A stretch of DNA of 64,000 nt from Takifugu bimaculatus (taxonomy: Eukaryota; Chordata; Actinopteri; Tetraodontiformes; Tetraodontidae), in assembly GCA_004026145.2 (NCBI GenBank), contig CP034983.1, forward strand, positions 13,425,212 to 13,489,211. Direction: 5' to 3'. The first letter of the stretch is position 1. Each line of letters starts with the position of its first letter. Positions 1 to 10,919 of this stretch are shown in pieces. Under the pieces are notes generated by a model. It worked only from the letters and a program-made list of their open reading frames with translations. It did not search any database and had not been told where the DNA came from. A program made the translations under genes and the position numbers.

Positions 1-426
1 GAAGAAGGGAATTAGAGGCTATTTAATTTAAACGTAGACGCTATTTCATTTAAATGTTGAGTTTATTATTGAAGTTTAAGCACTTTTAAATGTTGAATGA
101 ACGCATGAGCAGTCCTCATTTATGATCATATGCGTGAAGGGGCCATCACAGAGTGACGTTTTTTGTAAGAGAGACTAAAATGGACAGATAATGGACAGAG
201 GGAAAGTTGCAGAGGTGTGTGAAACCCACAGTCTACATGCTATTTGCTCACCAGATACAGCCTTTTTTTGTCTCGGTTCGTTTTAACAGATTTGCTGCAA
301 ATAGTTCCGCTCTGGAAATATCCATACGCGCGCTGTCGCCTTAATCAGAGAGCAAAAAATAGGAATGATTAAAGTCTGATTTTGAAGGGCGCGGGGTTTA
401 TGTTTTCATCCCTGTTGTGTCTGCAG
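1..426 (+). other. 3' part of MNX1 intron 1
   Basis: This stretch precedes the homeobox exon and ends with a pyrimidine-rich tract and a CAG acceptor at 424-426. It is AT-rich, has no open frame of note, and shows no repeat. The first MNX1 exon, with the alanine-rich and N-terminal part, must lie to the left of the window. Confidence 0.75.
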
Positions 427-1108
427 CCCAGGCGCAGTCCAACCTGCTCGGCAAGTGCAGGAGGCCAAGAACTGCCTTCACGAGCCAGCAGCTGCTGGAG
501 TTGGAGCATCAGTTCAAGCTGAACAAGTACCTCTCACGACCCAAGCGCTTCGAAGTGGCGACGTCCCTCATGCTGACAGAAACGCAGGTAAAATACAACA
601 ATATGTCCTTTTTTAATGCCTTCGTGCGTCATAAATATATTTCGAAATCCTGATTTTTGCGGGTTGCAGCCATTTAGTCAAATAATGACCTTTTTAAATG
701 ATTAGTAGTGTTTTTATTCCGTCTGATAACGGCTGCGCAATATTTACGCAGACGGTTACGCAAGCAACACCTATCTGTGGGAGTTTATAGTAATCAGTCT
801 TATTTATTTGTATTATTTAGGTTAAAATCTGGTTCCAGAACAGACGCATGAAGTGGAAGAGGAGTAAGAAGGCCAAAGAGCAGGCCGCCCAGGAGGCCGA
901 GAAGCAGAAAGGCAGCAAAGGCGGCCAGGAGAAGGCAGACGGACTCGAACAGTCGGACTATAACAGCAAGACAGACGCCAAAAACGGCAGAATAAGAGAC
1001 TTTCGGGACAGCGACGACGACGAAGGCGACAGCTTTCTGTACAACTCGTCAGAATGCTCCTCGGACGACGAGAGGAATCACACGAGCGACGTCAGCCCGC
1101 AGCCCTGA
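427..1108 (+). CDS. mnx1: Motor neuron and pancreas homeobox 1 (HB9), last two exons, 5' end missing
   Basis: This is a homeodomain transcription factor of motor neurons and pancreas, acting in the nucleus. Exons visible: 427-587 (enters in phase 2, ends in phase 0) and 821-1108 (stop TGA at 1106-1108), both with GT/AG borders. The homeodomain begins at RRPRTAFTSQQLLELEHQF and runs into the next exon. The intron falls between Gln and Val of helix 3, the classic homeobox split. Exon 821 opens with VKIWFQNRRMKWKRSKK, which carries the Gln50/Asn51 recognition residues. The C-terminus is a charged Lys/Gln/Glu segment, then a Ser/Asp/Glu-rich acidic tail ending in SDVSPQP. The sequence matches the MNX family rather than other Antp-class genes through the FKLNKYLSRPKRFEVATSLM stretch. 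The upstream exon with the start codon lies outside the window. NOM1 next door, in convergent orientation, agrees with vertebrate synteny. A teleost paralogue name (mnx1 or mnx1a) cannot be decided here. Confidence 0.95.
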
Positions 1109-1224
1109 GGCGCGCTCCCCCTCCACTCACCGCGTCCTCCAGACACACCTGCATGCCAGTCCCACCTCTGAATCACCTTCACGGAGTTACTGAGCATTTA
1201 ACCGACCTCTGCTCTCATGAAAAG

Positions 1225-1230
1225 AATAAA
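1225..1230 (+). terminator. Proximal poly(A) signal candidate for MNX1
   Basis: AATAAA lies 117 bp after the MNX1 stop. A second copy at 1493-1498 is the alternative. Which one is used cannot be told from sequence. Confidence 0.45.
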
Positions 1231-1492
1231 ATCTGGTCTGTGCGGGTGTCAGAGACGCAGGACATTTATGTTTTTCTAACATTATCCAACACTCGGTCGT
1301 AAACTGTGACTTAATGCATGCTTCATTTAAAAAAAAAAACCTGAAACATTTCCCTTGTTCAAGCCTCATTTGTGATGTTCTTTAGCTGCAAATATGCCAC
1401 GTTTATTTTTCTATCGTGTATTTATAAAATGGGCATATACCAGTGCATGCTAACTTCTTGTTTAGCGTCGATCTCGGTGCAAAACCGTGTGA

Positions 1493-1498
1493 AATAAA
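1493..1498 (+). terminator. Distal poly(A) signal candidate for MNX1
   Basis: AATAAA is followed by a T-rich tract at 1502-1510, which resembles a downstream element. It would give a 3' UTR of about 400 bp. Confidence 0.55.
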
Positions 1499-2574
1499 AT
1501 GGTTTTTTTATATATAAAGTGACGAAGGCGCAGGCGTCTGTGATTTGTGGCCCTCTCGGCTGCAGAGGTCGGTGTTTTCCTGCGCGCTCTGACAGGTCGG
1601 GTCATGGGAATCAGCGGTAATAACAGTGTCGGATCTGTGCAAACGCGAGGTGAGAGCAAACACGGAGGCGGCCAGGCGGACGGAGCAGACATCTCACACC
1701 ACACCGGCAATGGGCCCGCAGCGGCGAGGGGCCCTGAGCGACACCAGGGAGCGGAGCCGCCGTCACTTCCGCTGCGTTTGAAGCAGATTTGGATCCAGTC
1801 GGACACTCTCGCACGCGTCGGGGGCCACAGGAGAACGGTCTGAAGTGACTCCTCGGTGCTGATTACGCGCCGTTTGTAAAAGGATTACCGAGGGATCTGC
1901 TGGTTATCTCGGCTGTTTGCTTTAGAGTTAGAGGCGAAATCAAAGTTCATGCAGGGGTCGAGCCCAGCCCGAGTACACCTGCAGGTGAGGCTCAACTCCC
2001 GCCGTCTACAAATATACTCAATCCAGAAAATTAATAAGCTCAAGGGAAGAGAGGGACTGAGCTGACAGGTACAGGTGTGGACTCAAAGGTCAGCCCACCA
2101 CTGCTCTCCTCGCTGCATGCAAACATCAAATATTCTCTAATCAGCTGGACTTCAGGGCAGTGAAAGGCTTCATTGTGATGTTGTAATGGTGTAAATAGAC
2201 TCAATAAAGCCCAGATCGGATGCAGCTGCACAATGGCCAGAGTGGACACTGGATGGAGACGCAGGACGTGTCCAACCCCGAGTCGGGAGCTGGTCCATTG
2301 GGGATTGTGGATGCAGATAATGATCAAAAGGTCATAAATTCCTGGGGAAAAAAACAGCAGTTAACTCAAAAGTATATTATTTTTGACAGAAAGAAAAAAA
2401 AATCCAGCTACAAATCTCCACAAAAATAGCAAATAGTGGAGGCTCAATACAAGCAGATGGAAAAGGACATTTTTGTCCATCTAATCTGAATCCTTGCACT
2501 TTTTTAGACCTTTGTTGGTGATGATTACACAACTGTAGACAGGTGGAACACACACATTACTGGTTTGGCTGGGA
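1499..2574. other. MNX1/NOM1 tail-to-tail spacer
   Basis: About 1.1 kb lies between two convergent genes. Open frames in 1460-1850 occur on both strands in a GC-richer patch and show no protein-like motif. No tRNA, repeat or splice structure was seen. Confidence 0.6.
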
Positions 2575-2580
2575 TTTATT
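2575..2580 (-). terminator. Poly(A) signal of NOM1
   Basis: TTTATT on the + strand reads AATAAA on the NOM1 strand, about 120 bp after the conserved NOM1 stop codon (TAG at 2703-2701). Confidence 0.65.
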
Positions 2581-2700
2581 ACAGAATTATCTTTACTGCA
2601 TTACACCAACAAGGGTCTTGAGTATTTTACATTAAAATTATGTACAAACACTGTCAAAAGCGCATTTTTAATAATCTTCGGCCGTCGGCCGAGTGTTGCT

Positions 2701-3801
2701 CTACAGTTTGAGTTTGGCCGCTCTGGCCTCCAGGGCTTTGGTGGCCACCTGAGCGCGCTCCGACAGCTCAGGCTGATCCCTGCGACTGATGCGCTCTTCA
2801 GCAGGAAGTGACTGATGAAGAGCTTCAATCCCTCCCGCAGCATCCCGAGCTTGGGAATTCCAGAAATCCTAAAAGAGGAGGATTCAAAAAGGTAAAACCT
2901 TTACTAAATGAATGGCCCAAAATAACTACTTTAAATCTTAATGGTATTCAAATAAATCTAGAATCCATCTGCATGGTAAATTTCCTTATATTAGCATGCT
3001 CATGTTAGCATTGGGGGCTAATTACTACTGCTGATGGTACAAAACCACCCAAAATCTAACGAGCAAACCAATAAAAATGCCCATTTGTGTCAGTCACCTC
3101 CCAAATATGCTGGCGATGTCCTCAGGATCACATTCCTTCAGCAGTTTAGTCAACACCTGACGCAGGAAGCGCACCGTGGGCTTATCTAGCTCCCCAAACT
3201 CTATGACCTAAACAACAAATCCCATTTTTGATCCTTATAGTAGTTAAATCCAACAGCCTCACGAATGGAAGCCACCTACTTTGAGGATGGAAAGAGAGAG
3301 GCACTTCCTCTGGAGGAAGCAGGCAACCAGCTGGGACAGGTTGTTGAAGGTGCTGCTGGGAAGGTTGGACAGCTCCTTGAACTTGTCCCACAGGCTGAAC
3401 TGGAAGGTCATCTGTAAAGATGGGGGGGTGAAGATTACACAAAATACAGGCAATAAATGATCATGAGAAAAATGGACTCCTCAGTTATGGGAGAAAAACC
3501 AGTGGAACAGTAGGAGGAAGAGCAGCATCACCACCGTCGTCTGAGTACGATCACCCACAAACACCCTCAGTCAGCAACACTGATGGATGACTACTGAGGG
3601 AGCTAAATGTAGTTAAAACTATAGAACACATGCATGTATGCAGAATATATAACTAATATATATAACTAAGAGTTTAATCAGTTTAATATACAGGAAGCCA
3701 AAGTGCTGTTCAAAATGTCTATTTTCACTGTGAATTATTGTGAGAGTATAAAGGTGGAAAAACTAAAGGCAGATATTTCTGTTTAGCCAGTTAAAAATCC
3801 A

Positions 3802-3863
<62 letters not shown>

Positions 3864-6800
3864 ACTCCTGTTAATGGTTCCTCCTGCACCACCAGGACCA
3901 GAGGTTTCTCCTTGTTTTTAGTGCACCTCTATCCAAGACAATGTTGGTGTGACACATTCTCCAAGTGTTAATTGCATTATAAAGTTTTTAGATGAATTCT
4001 AAAGCCTTTATCATAACACATCCACTTTGAGAGCCGTAATTCTAATAATCAAAGCTAGCTCTGATCAGCAGACCTTCAGCAGCATGTGGCAAAATGTTCT
4101 ATTTTATAGAATGTACATAAATGTGACCTCACTTTATTATTATTGTATAATTTGGATGTGTAATGCTAACGTTTTATGTCCAGTCAGCAGAGGAAATGTC
4201 ATTAAGTAAATATAAACGTGAACATTAAGTGCGAGTCCAGTATCAAAATAAAAGCCGGGACGTGATGCAGGTTTGTATTTGTGGTTTTCTCGTGACCTGG
4301 AAGCGTCGGTCGTAGGAGCAGAACTTCTCGGCCAGCACGGCGTAGAAGGCGTTGAAGCTTTTCTCCTGAAGGCAGCAGTCCATCAGAACATGAACTATCT
4401 CCCTCTCCTGCTTGTCCTTCAGGCCCATCCTGCACAGAGAGCCGACGGAAGGTTTTAGGAAGCGGCCCGGCGGCGCTCCTGTCAGAGACGCCACTCGGCG
4501 TGTCGCGTCTTCCAGAACCAAAGTGCAGATGAGTTTGATGCCAAACCTGATCAGCTTCTCAAAGGCATCCAGATAATCCTCACTGGTCATGATCACGCAG
4601 AAAATGTTCCTCCTGACCTCAGTGTTCATCCGCTGCTTCCGGGCCAGTTTCAGGACTTTGGCACTAAACTGAGACAAAAACCACCAAAAAGAGGACTTAA
4701 AGGAATTTCAGAATTTATTTTTCTCTTCGCCATCGCTGACAAACAAAAAAATGCAGCATTTTTCAAGTGACTGGAACTGTGATTCAGATCTTTTTAAGGT
4801 TGAAGCAAATTAAAATGTTCCTATTTGTAATCATTATCGATAAACAAAAATCCTAATCCCAACGCACTGACAGTGTTACCTGGCCTTCCACGCTGCTCTG
4901 TTTGGAGTTCATCTTCCCGTCTTCATCGATCATGGGCGCTCCGCTCCACGAGGAGCCGACGATCCACCAGCGGCCAACTTGCTCCGCAGCCAAGAGATTG
5001 TCCAGAGAGACCCTCAGTTTCATGTCGCTGCCTCCGGCCGCCTGACTGGTCTGAGAAGTCATATTAACGCCGAGTTAAACAGGAGCGCTCAGAGGAGGAA
5101 AATCAGCTGAAACTACAGGATTTAAAAAACAGAAGTAAAATTTATCGTGAAAATAACTAACAGCAGCGGCATTAAGCCGGTGGTGCTCTGGCGCCATCTG
5201 GCGGTAGCTGTCGGGACAACACACACGGCTTCTATCTACATGGAGAAGAGCTGCTCACAAGTTACACATTAAGATCATCTTTTAAATACAGCTTGGCCAG
5301 CTGATTGTTCTGTGTAAGAAAACACCCACCAGACTCCTCTGCAGCTTCCGCAGTCTCTCCACAGGCTCGGGGTTGTAGCCTGGAATCTTCCGCATGTCAT
5401 TGTTCTTCAAAGCCAGCATGGTCTCCAGCATGAAACGCACCTGAGGACACAAGCACGTTAGCTCATCGCTGATTCAAGCCATTAACATTTGTCCTGAGTG
5501 AAGAACGCCGTTTCTCCTACTCTGGTCTGATCCTGAAACTTGGAGCCCATCTCTCCGGCCTTGCGCTGGCCTTCAGAGATGAGCTCTTTGAGAGCAAGAG
5601 CGTCGTCTTTCCTCAGGGCGAAGCCAACGTTCCTCAGCATGAACAGGACCAGTTCCACATCCTTCTCTGCAAAACCTTTGACCAGCAGTTTTAGGATGTC
5701 AAAAATGAGGAGCGAATGGACCACTTGGAAGTTGTACAGGTGGCCGATGATGGCGAGCAGGTTGTCACACTCCTTGCCCTCGCTTGGGTTTTTGTAGACT
5801 TCATCAAACTTTCTCACAACCAGTCTCGAGGAAACTGGCCCCCACCTTGAAACAAAGGAAAGAAGAGACCAAACGGAGACCATTCGTATTATAAAAAGGT
5901 TTAAGATTTGCAGTAAAAACCACCAACGTAAAAGCTGTTGAGGTATGATTTTACGGATTACATCAAGAAAGGAAGGTTGTGCGTTTACCTCTAACCCGAC
6001 ACTGTAATGCAGGATGCTGACGAGGAGGATGTGTTCCATCAGCAGTCGGTCAGGCATCAGTGCCGGGGTGACGCAGGCTGCCAGCAGCACCTCCGTCAGG
6101 GTGTCATTCATGTCCTTCCTGCTGGTGCTCATGTACAGCTCCTCCAGCTGACCGCTGACGTAGGCCATATTTGGCTCACTCAGCCTGATAAAAAACAAGA
6201 TGAAGTTACTTTAATTAAAACTGTAAGGCAAACATATGTCTGTAAGGTGAATTAACGGGACATGAGCTCAAAAATTATCCCTTTTTACTAAGAATAATCC
6301 ACAAAATTCCGACTGAGCTCTTTAAGGGTCGAGATTTGGCGACATCTAGCGGCTTTAATGAGAATTGCACAAACACCTTCCCTTGACCCTCATCACACTT
6401 GTAGAGATCTCAGGGATCCTATTGAGATTGTCGGGAACAAAATTGACTCTTCTAAAAAAGCCCCCACATGTAGTTCCAGCCCACACTGTAGGAATGCACA
6501 GCAAAACCGATGTTTAAGTGGTAAACACAGTAAAAAGCATTTTATTTTGACTGTAGCAAAGACTGCTCTCTAAGACAAAATGGTGTTCACAATTTCAAAA
6601 GTCGAGCAAACATTATTATGTATGATAATGATAAAGTTTGCTCACTTTCCCGAATGCTATTTATCATATAAAGTCTTCGTACCTGAGAAGGTAGGGCGGA
6701 CAGAAACTGGTTCATGTTGCTTTACAGATAATGAGATAGATGTGCTTATTTGTGTAGACTGACCTGTTCACCAGGCCTTTAACGTTCCTCTTTAGCCTCT

Positions 6801-7864
6801 GAAGCGCAGCTTTCCGCTTGCCGTCTTCATTGGTTCGCAGGTGAGGGGGAACGTATTTACCTGCTCCAGAAGCCACCTGCACGAGGGAAGGTCACAATAA
6901 GGTCTGGTGAGCTGACAATAAGACGGAGCAGCCACAACAATAATGGAGTATTTCTGAACCTACAGTGTCTGACTTGCTATCAGTAGCATTAGCATCTTCT
7001 TCGTCCACCTCACTTCCATCATCAGAAGTAGCAGCATTGTCCTCAGGCCCTTCATCCTCCATTTCTGCTCCTTCCTCCTCATCCAGTTCATCCTCATCAC
7101 TTTCCTCCTCCAAGTCATTTTCCTCAAGCGAACCTTCATCACCAGACATCTCATCATCATCACTATTGTCCTCATCGCCTGACAGCTGAGATTCATCCTC
7201 GCCAAGCTTCTGAAACTTCTCCTTGGCCGTGTCCATGTCCTCATCACCATCGTACACGGCTGCAGCAGACCCGCCGGAGTCCAGCATCCCCAAGATGTAG
7301 TCCAGTCCATCCGCCATGAACGACTGTGGGAGGTTTTTCTTGTTTTTTCTCTTGTTAAACCCCAGGCAGCGCTCTAATCTCTTTATTTCCCTGTCCTCGT
7401 CTTCATTTGCTTCCAACAGGGCCCTTTTTCTTGACTTCTTGAAGCCTATTAACTTTCTTGGTTGAGGTTTTCGTGGAGGATTTTGAGTTTGATTCATTCC
7501 CAGGATCCTCTCTGGACTTACTTGACTGCATTTGGGACAAATCTTTCTTTGTCTCCTCTGTTTTCTTCTTCTTTGGCTGTCGTTTATCAGCCGGTGACGA
7601 TGATGATTTCCCCCCAACCTGCTCGGGTGAACTTGTGGACTTTTTACCCTCATAGTGGCTTTTCATTTTGGCTTTTTTCATTTTGCGCTTTTCTTTGCGC
7701 AGCTCTTTTCTGCTTTTCTTTTTTACAAATCGCAAGCCACGGTCGTGCTCTCCATCCTCAGCACCAGCTTCGCTTTTGATAAATTCACCCACTGCTACCA
7801 TATACTTCTGTAGCACTTCATTCCCCTTTGGCTTTTTGCTCTTCTGCTTGATTTTCCCCTTCAT
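2701..7864 (-). CDS. nom1: Nucleolar protein with MIF4G domain 1; three apparent frameshifts
   Basis: NOM1 is the animal relative of yeast Sgd1, needed in the nucleolus for 40S ribosome biogenesis; human NOM1 also brings protein phosphatase 1 there. Eleven exons, all GT/AG, in coding order: 7864-6964, 6876-6764, 6184-5989, 5845-5521, 5440-5330, 5050-4880, 4668-4547, 4429-4297, 3411-3280, 3207-3098, 2868-2701. The start ATG at 7864 opens a Lys-rich region with KSRKELRKEKRKMKKAK. Exon 1 continues with KKSRKRALLEANEDEDREIK and a long Asp/Glu/Ser stretch. The MIF4G domain spans exons 2-5 (RLSEPNMAYVSGQLEELY, GKECDNLLAIIGHLYNFQVV). The MA3 domain spans exons 7-9 (ARKQRMNTEVRRNIFCVIM, HVLMDCCLQEK). 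With the frame restored the protein would be about 826 residues, against about 860 in human. The frame breaks in exon 1 (+1), exon 4 (+1) and exon 11 (-1). I see no [KR]VxF motif for phosphatase 1 docking. The breaks may be sequencing indels or real decay. Confidence 0.92.
3807..3861. repeat. (AC)n microsatellite in NOM1 intron 8
   Basis: About 27 uninterrupted AC units lie within the largest NOM1 intron (3412-4296). The rest of that intron is AT-rich unique sequence. Confidence 0.97.
4430..4546 (-). other. NOM1 intron 7, 117 bp, stop-free and a multiple of three
   Basis: Donor AG|GTTTGG at 4547/4546 and acceptor TGCAG|GATGGG at 4430/4429 fit the family: removal joins EKLIR to MGLKDKQERE, as in other vertebrates. 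The intron contains no stop in the coding frame, so retention would insert 39 residues into the MA3 region. Confidence 0.8.
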
Positions 7865-8249
7865 CCTTCAGTTATTTCGAGTGTCCTCCTCGTTAAAATG
7901 CTTCACCTTAGCTAACAAGCGGACATAATTATCCTCCACGGGGTTTAAAACAATCGGCAAAAGTAATTAACCAGAAGACTTCACAGAAAAACATTTGGAC
8001 GTTAGCATTGCACATGCAGCTCCATGAGGACCACGTGACTGTTCACTTCCAGGGCGCCTGGCGCGGCTCGATGACGTCACTTGTTTGTGGGCGTGGCCAG
8101 CCCTCTTGAGCACAGCAGGATCCTCCGATGTAAACTGTCTGCCAGACTGAGCAGTTTCTGCAGAACCCAAAGTGTCTTCTTCCGCTGTCCGCTGTGTGAG
8201 CTAGAATGTAGCGAGCTCGTAGTTTTTTTTCTGCATTGCAATATGAAGA
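7865..8249. promoter_or_regulatory. Divergent NOM1/LMBR1 promoter
   Basis: The two start codons are 385 bp apart and point away from each other. The spacer is GC-richer than its flanks and has no TATA box. It holds an E-box CACGTG (8032-8037), a full palindromic CRE TGACGTCA (8072-8079), a GC/KLF box GGGCGTGG (8089-8096) and CTTCCG-type ETS cores (about 8170-8180). This layout is typical of TATA-less housekeeping promoters, and both genes probably start within it. Confidence 0.75.
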
Positions 8250-10919
8250 ATGGAAGAAGACGACGTTACTATCAGGGAGCAGAATTTCCACAGCCAAGTT
8301 CGAGAGTACATCGTAAGTAAGGCAGGGTGCTGCTAGGCATGGCTAGCATGCTAACGACGTCCTCTACCGCCCAGTAATGTTAACGGCGTCCAATCTTGGC
8401 GTTATCTGTCAGTGCTAAGCGGCAAAATCAATGAGACTTGGAAGCATCTCTTTATTGTGCCTTCTGCACAGAGATTACATCCACGTAAGGCACTGTAAAA
8501 AATGGGAAATTGCAAAAGCTGTGTAATTAGTACAAGTTAGCCTATGTTAATCCGAGCTAACAATGCTTATTAAACGCAGATTGAGTTTTGTTTTTTTGTT
8601 TTATGTGGGGGCGTCATTGCAATTCAATAAGCAAATTATTTATATGGATTTTTAATAGAGCGATCTTTACTAACAATCAATCTATCAATCTTAATAATGT
8701 GCCGTATGGGGATTAATTAAACGGTATAGTTGCGTTAGATAGTGATTATTAATATCGACCGGAGTCAAGGACAGAATCATCCTCAATTTTCTCTGCAATT
8801 GTAGGAAGGGTGTGGTTGGGCCAGTTCAGTGCAATATTCAATGCAAAAATAAATCTATCTACGTTTATGTGCTGGCATTTGAGCCACTACAAATTCTTAT
8901 AACCTGAACACTATTGTTCATTACAGAATTAAAGACTAGCTCTGGATTTGGTGTCTTATTTCAGTTTCTGGTGAGCGCCCTTTGTTCACAATATCTAACC
9001 GGTATTTCAAGAATGTTTCTTTTTCCTTTGGTACATGGTGTTCTGTGACTTAATATTTTGTCTCTTCTTCTGCTTGTACGTGTTTATTGTGTGTCCTGGG
9101 CCCTTTGTTATATTACCATAACAGCAGGATCCTTCAAAATCAAACTCTGGTGAGCCAGCACATGGTTTTAGCTTCCACAGGCAGCGTTGCTTGCTTACTT
9201 TGCAGCTAAAGTGACTCCAAACCTGGTTTCAGGTTCCTAAACATGACTAGGTGCTGGACGGAAGGTGTGGGAAAGTGTTTCTACTGCAAGGCTCCAGGAA
9301 TGTGCAGGAAATCGTGTTACTGTGGCCGCTCATGTCATGTGTAGTTAACTACATTTTCTGCTCTGGCTGTCCAGTTTTATAGATCTCTCGTGGATGATTA
9401 TTGATTGAGCACCAGCTACAGACCTTGTGTGGTCATTTTGGTTAGGAGATAATATTCACCTCATGAATTTCCCCACTGTTATTTCATTATTGAAGCCACA
9501 TATATGGGGTTCTAAGCTATGACCATGACACAATGATGTCATTTTTCCAGCCCCACCCTGAATTTGTTGCAGAATATTGAATATTAAGGATGTTTTTGAA
9601 GCCTTCTCCCTTTAGACGGTGCCGACTTGGACAGAAATGTCAGGTTTCAGCGATAATTGTTTTCCTTCCCCTCCTTTTTCAGTCCATGTATCATAAAGGT
9701 GTTAAATCCTCCTGCCAATGTGGGTGAAGGCTTGGGAGAAGACAGACGTGTTCAAACGTCGACCTGATCTGCTGATTAAAGTGTTATTTGAGGTCTTGCT
9801 ATTGCCGTTGCTACGCGAGGCATCTTTGAGTCTGCTTCCACTTATCATGTCTCTGCACCTGATTCTGTGTTGTTTGAGCCCCCCCACTCCAGCTGATAAC
9901 ACCACAAACCCATCCAACTTGGCTGCCCCGGTTGGGAATTGTGTTTTCGTACCAGCTGGTCAATCGGAACGCTCCGTTTCCTGCACGGTTGAGTCGTGTC
10001 ATAATCCCAGTTTGGCCACAGTGGCTTTCACGGTGTTGATAGGGGAAAGTGCTGAAGGGGGAGCTTCTAACATTAGCTGCGTCCCGGTCACTGTCACAGT
10101 AGAAGGGCCAATGTGGAATGTGAGCCGTCTGTGAGAACATCCCGCTTGTTTTCGAGGCTACTTTTACCCCTCCCGATTCCACCTAGTTCGTGATGACTCT
10201 GCATTTTTTAATAGCCTGGTTATTTTTGTCAGGTGTTGAGAGAATTAGGGAACTTTCTGTTCCATAAATAAACCAATAAAAAGCCAAAGGCTCGTGTAAA
10301 GAAAACTTTAATTCATGATTGCATCTAAAGTGTAGTTAGGAGGATATAATCTATATTAAATAATCCAAAATAGTTGGCAGTTTGACTGATTCTTCTCTGG
10401 TGATTCTACGTTTTTGACATATTGTCTGAATTTTTGTCATTTCAGATTTGCTTCCTCATCTTTGCCGTCCTCTACATAGTTTCCTACTGCATCATAACCA
10501 GATACAGGAAGAAAAGCGGTGAGTGTTTCTGCGGGTTGCCAATCCTTTCATTTTTATTTAGGTGAACTCTTATTGGGGAGGGCTGTAGTGTTTGTGAGCA
10601 GACATGGCCTTCATTGTATACAGTGACGACCCAGAATGCTTTGCAGTAGGTGTGCATGAGAGGGCAAAACCACGCCTGCAGAGTAATCTACCACAGTCAG
10701 CTCCCTGTAAACTCTCTCCACCCCTGATCGCTACACAGTTCTGTTTAAGTGAAGCCAGTCAATCACACCTGTTACGCAGCTGAATATGGAAGCAACAATA
10801 AACAGATTAGACTGAATAAACAAGGCTCTGTGTCATTATGCAATGGGAGCAGCGTGATGGAATACTATCTTTTGGATCTCTAGCTGTGTGGTGACGTGTT
10901 GCTGTCTTTTTATAGATGA
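8243..10919 (+). other. Upstream ORF overlapping the LMBR1 start
   Basis: An ATG at 8243, with A at -3, precedes the LMBR1 ATG (8250) by seven bases in another frame. After splicing of exons 1-3 it encodes 48 residues (start MKNGRRRRYYQ) and stops with TGA at 10917-10919. The main ATG has the better context (A at -3, G at +4). It could lower LMBR1 translation through leaky scanning; this is inference. Confidence 0.5.

Noticed and set aside
1462..1843. Open frames on both strands between MNX1 and NOM1
   Set aside because: GC-rich patch open in several frames at once, with no motif and no splice signals.
6960..7310. Methionine/arginine-rich and serine-rich frames across NOM1 exon 1
   Set aside because: They are shadows of the repetitive GAA/GAT codons of the acidic region.
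9718..10182. Open frames of 138 (+) and 123 (-) codons in LMBR1 intron 1
   Set aside because: Both strands are open over the same DNA, no domain is visible, and the region is inside a clear intron. Treated as chance.
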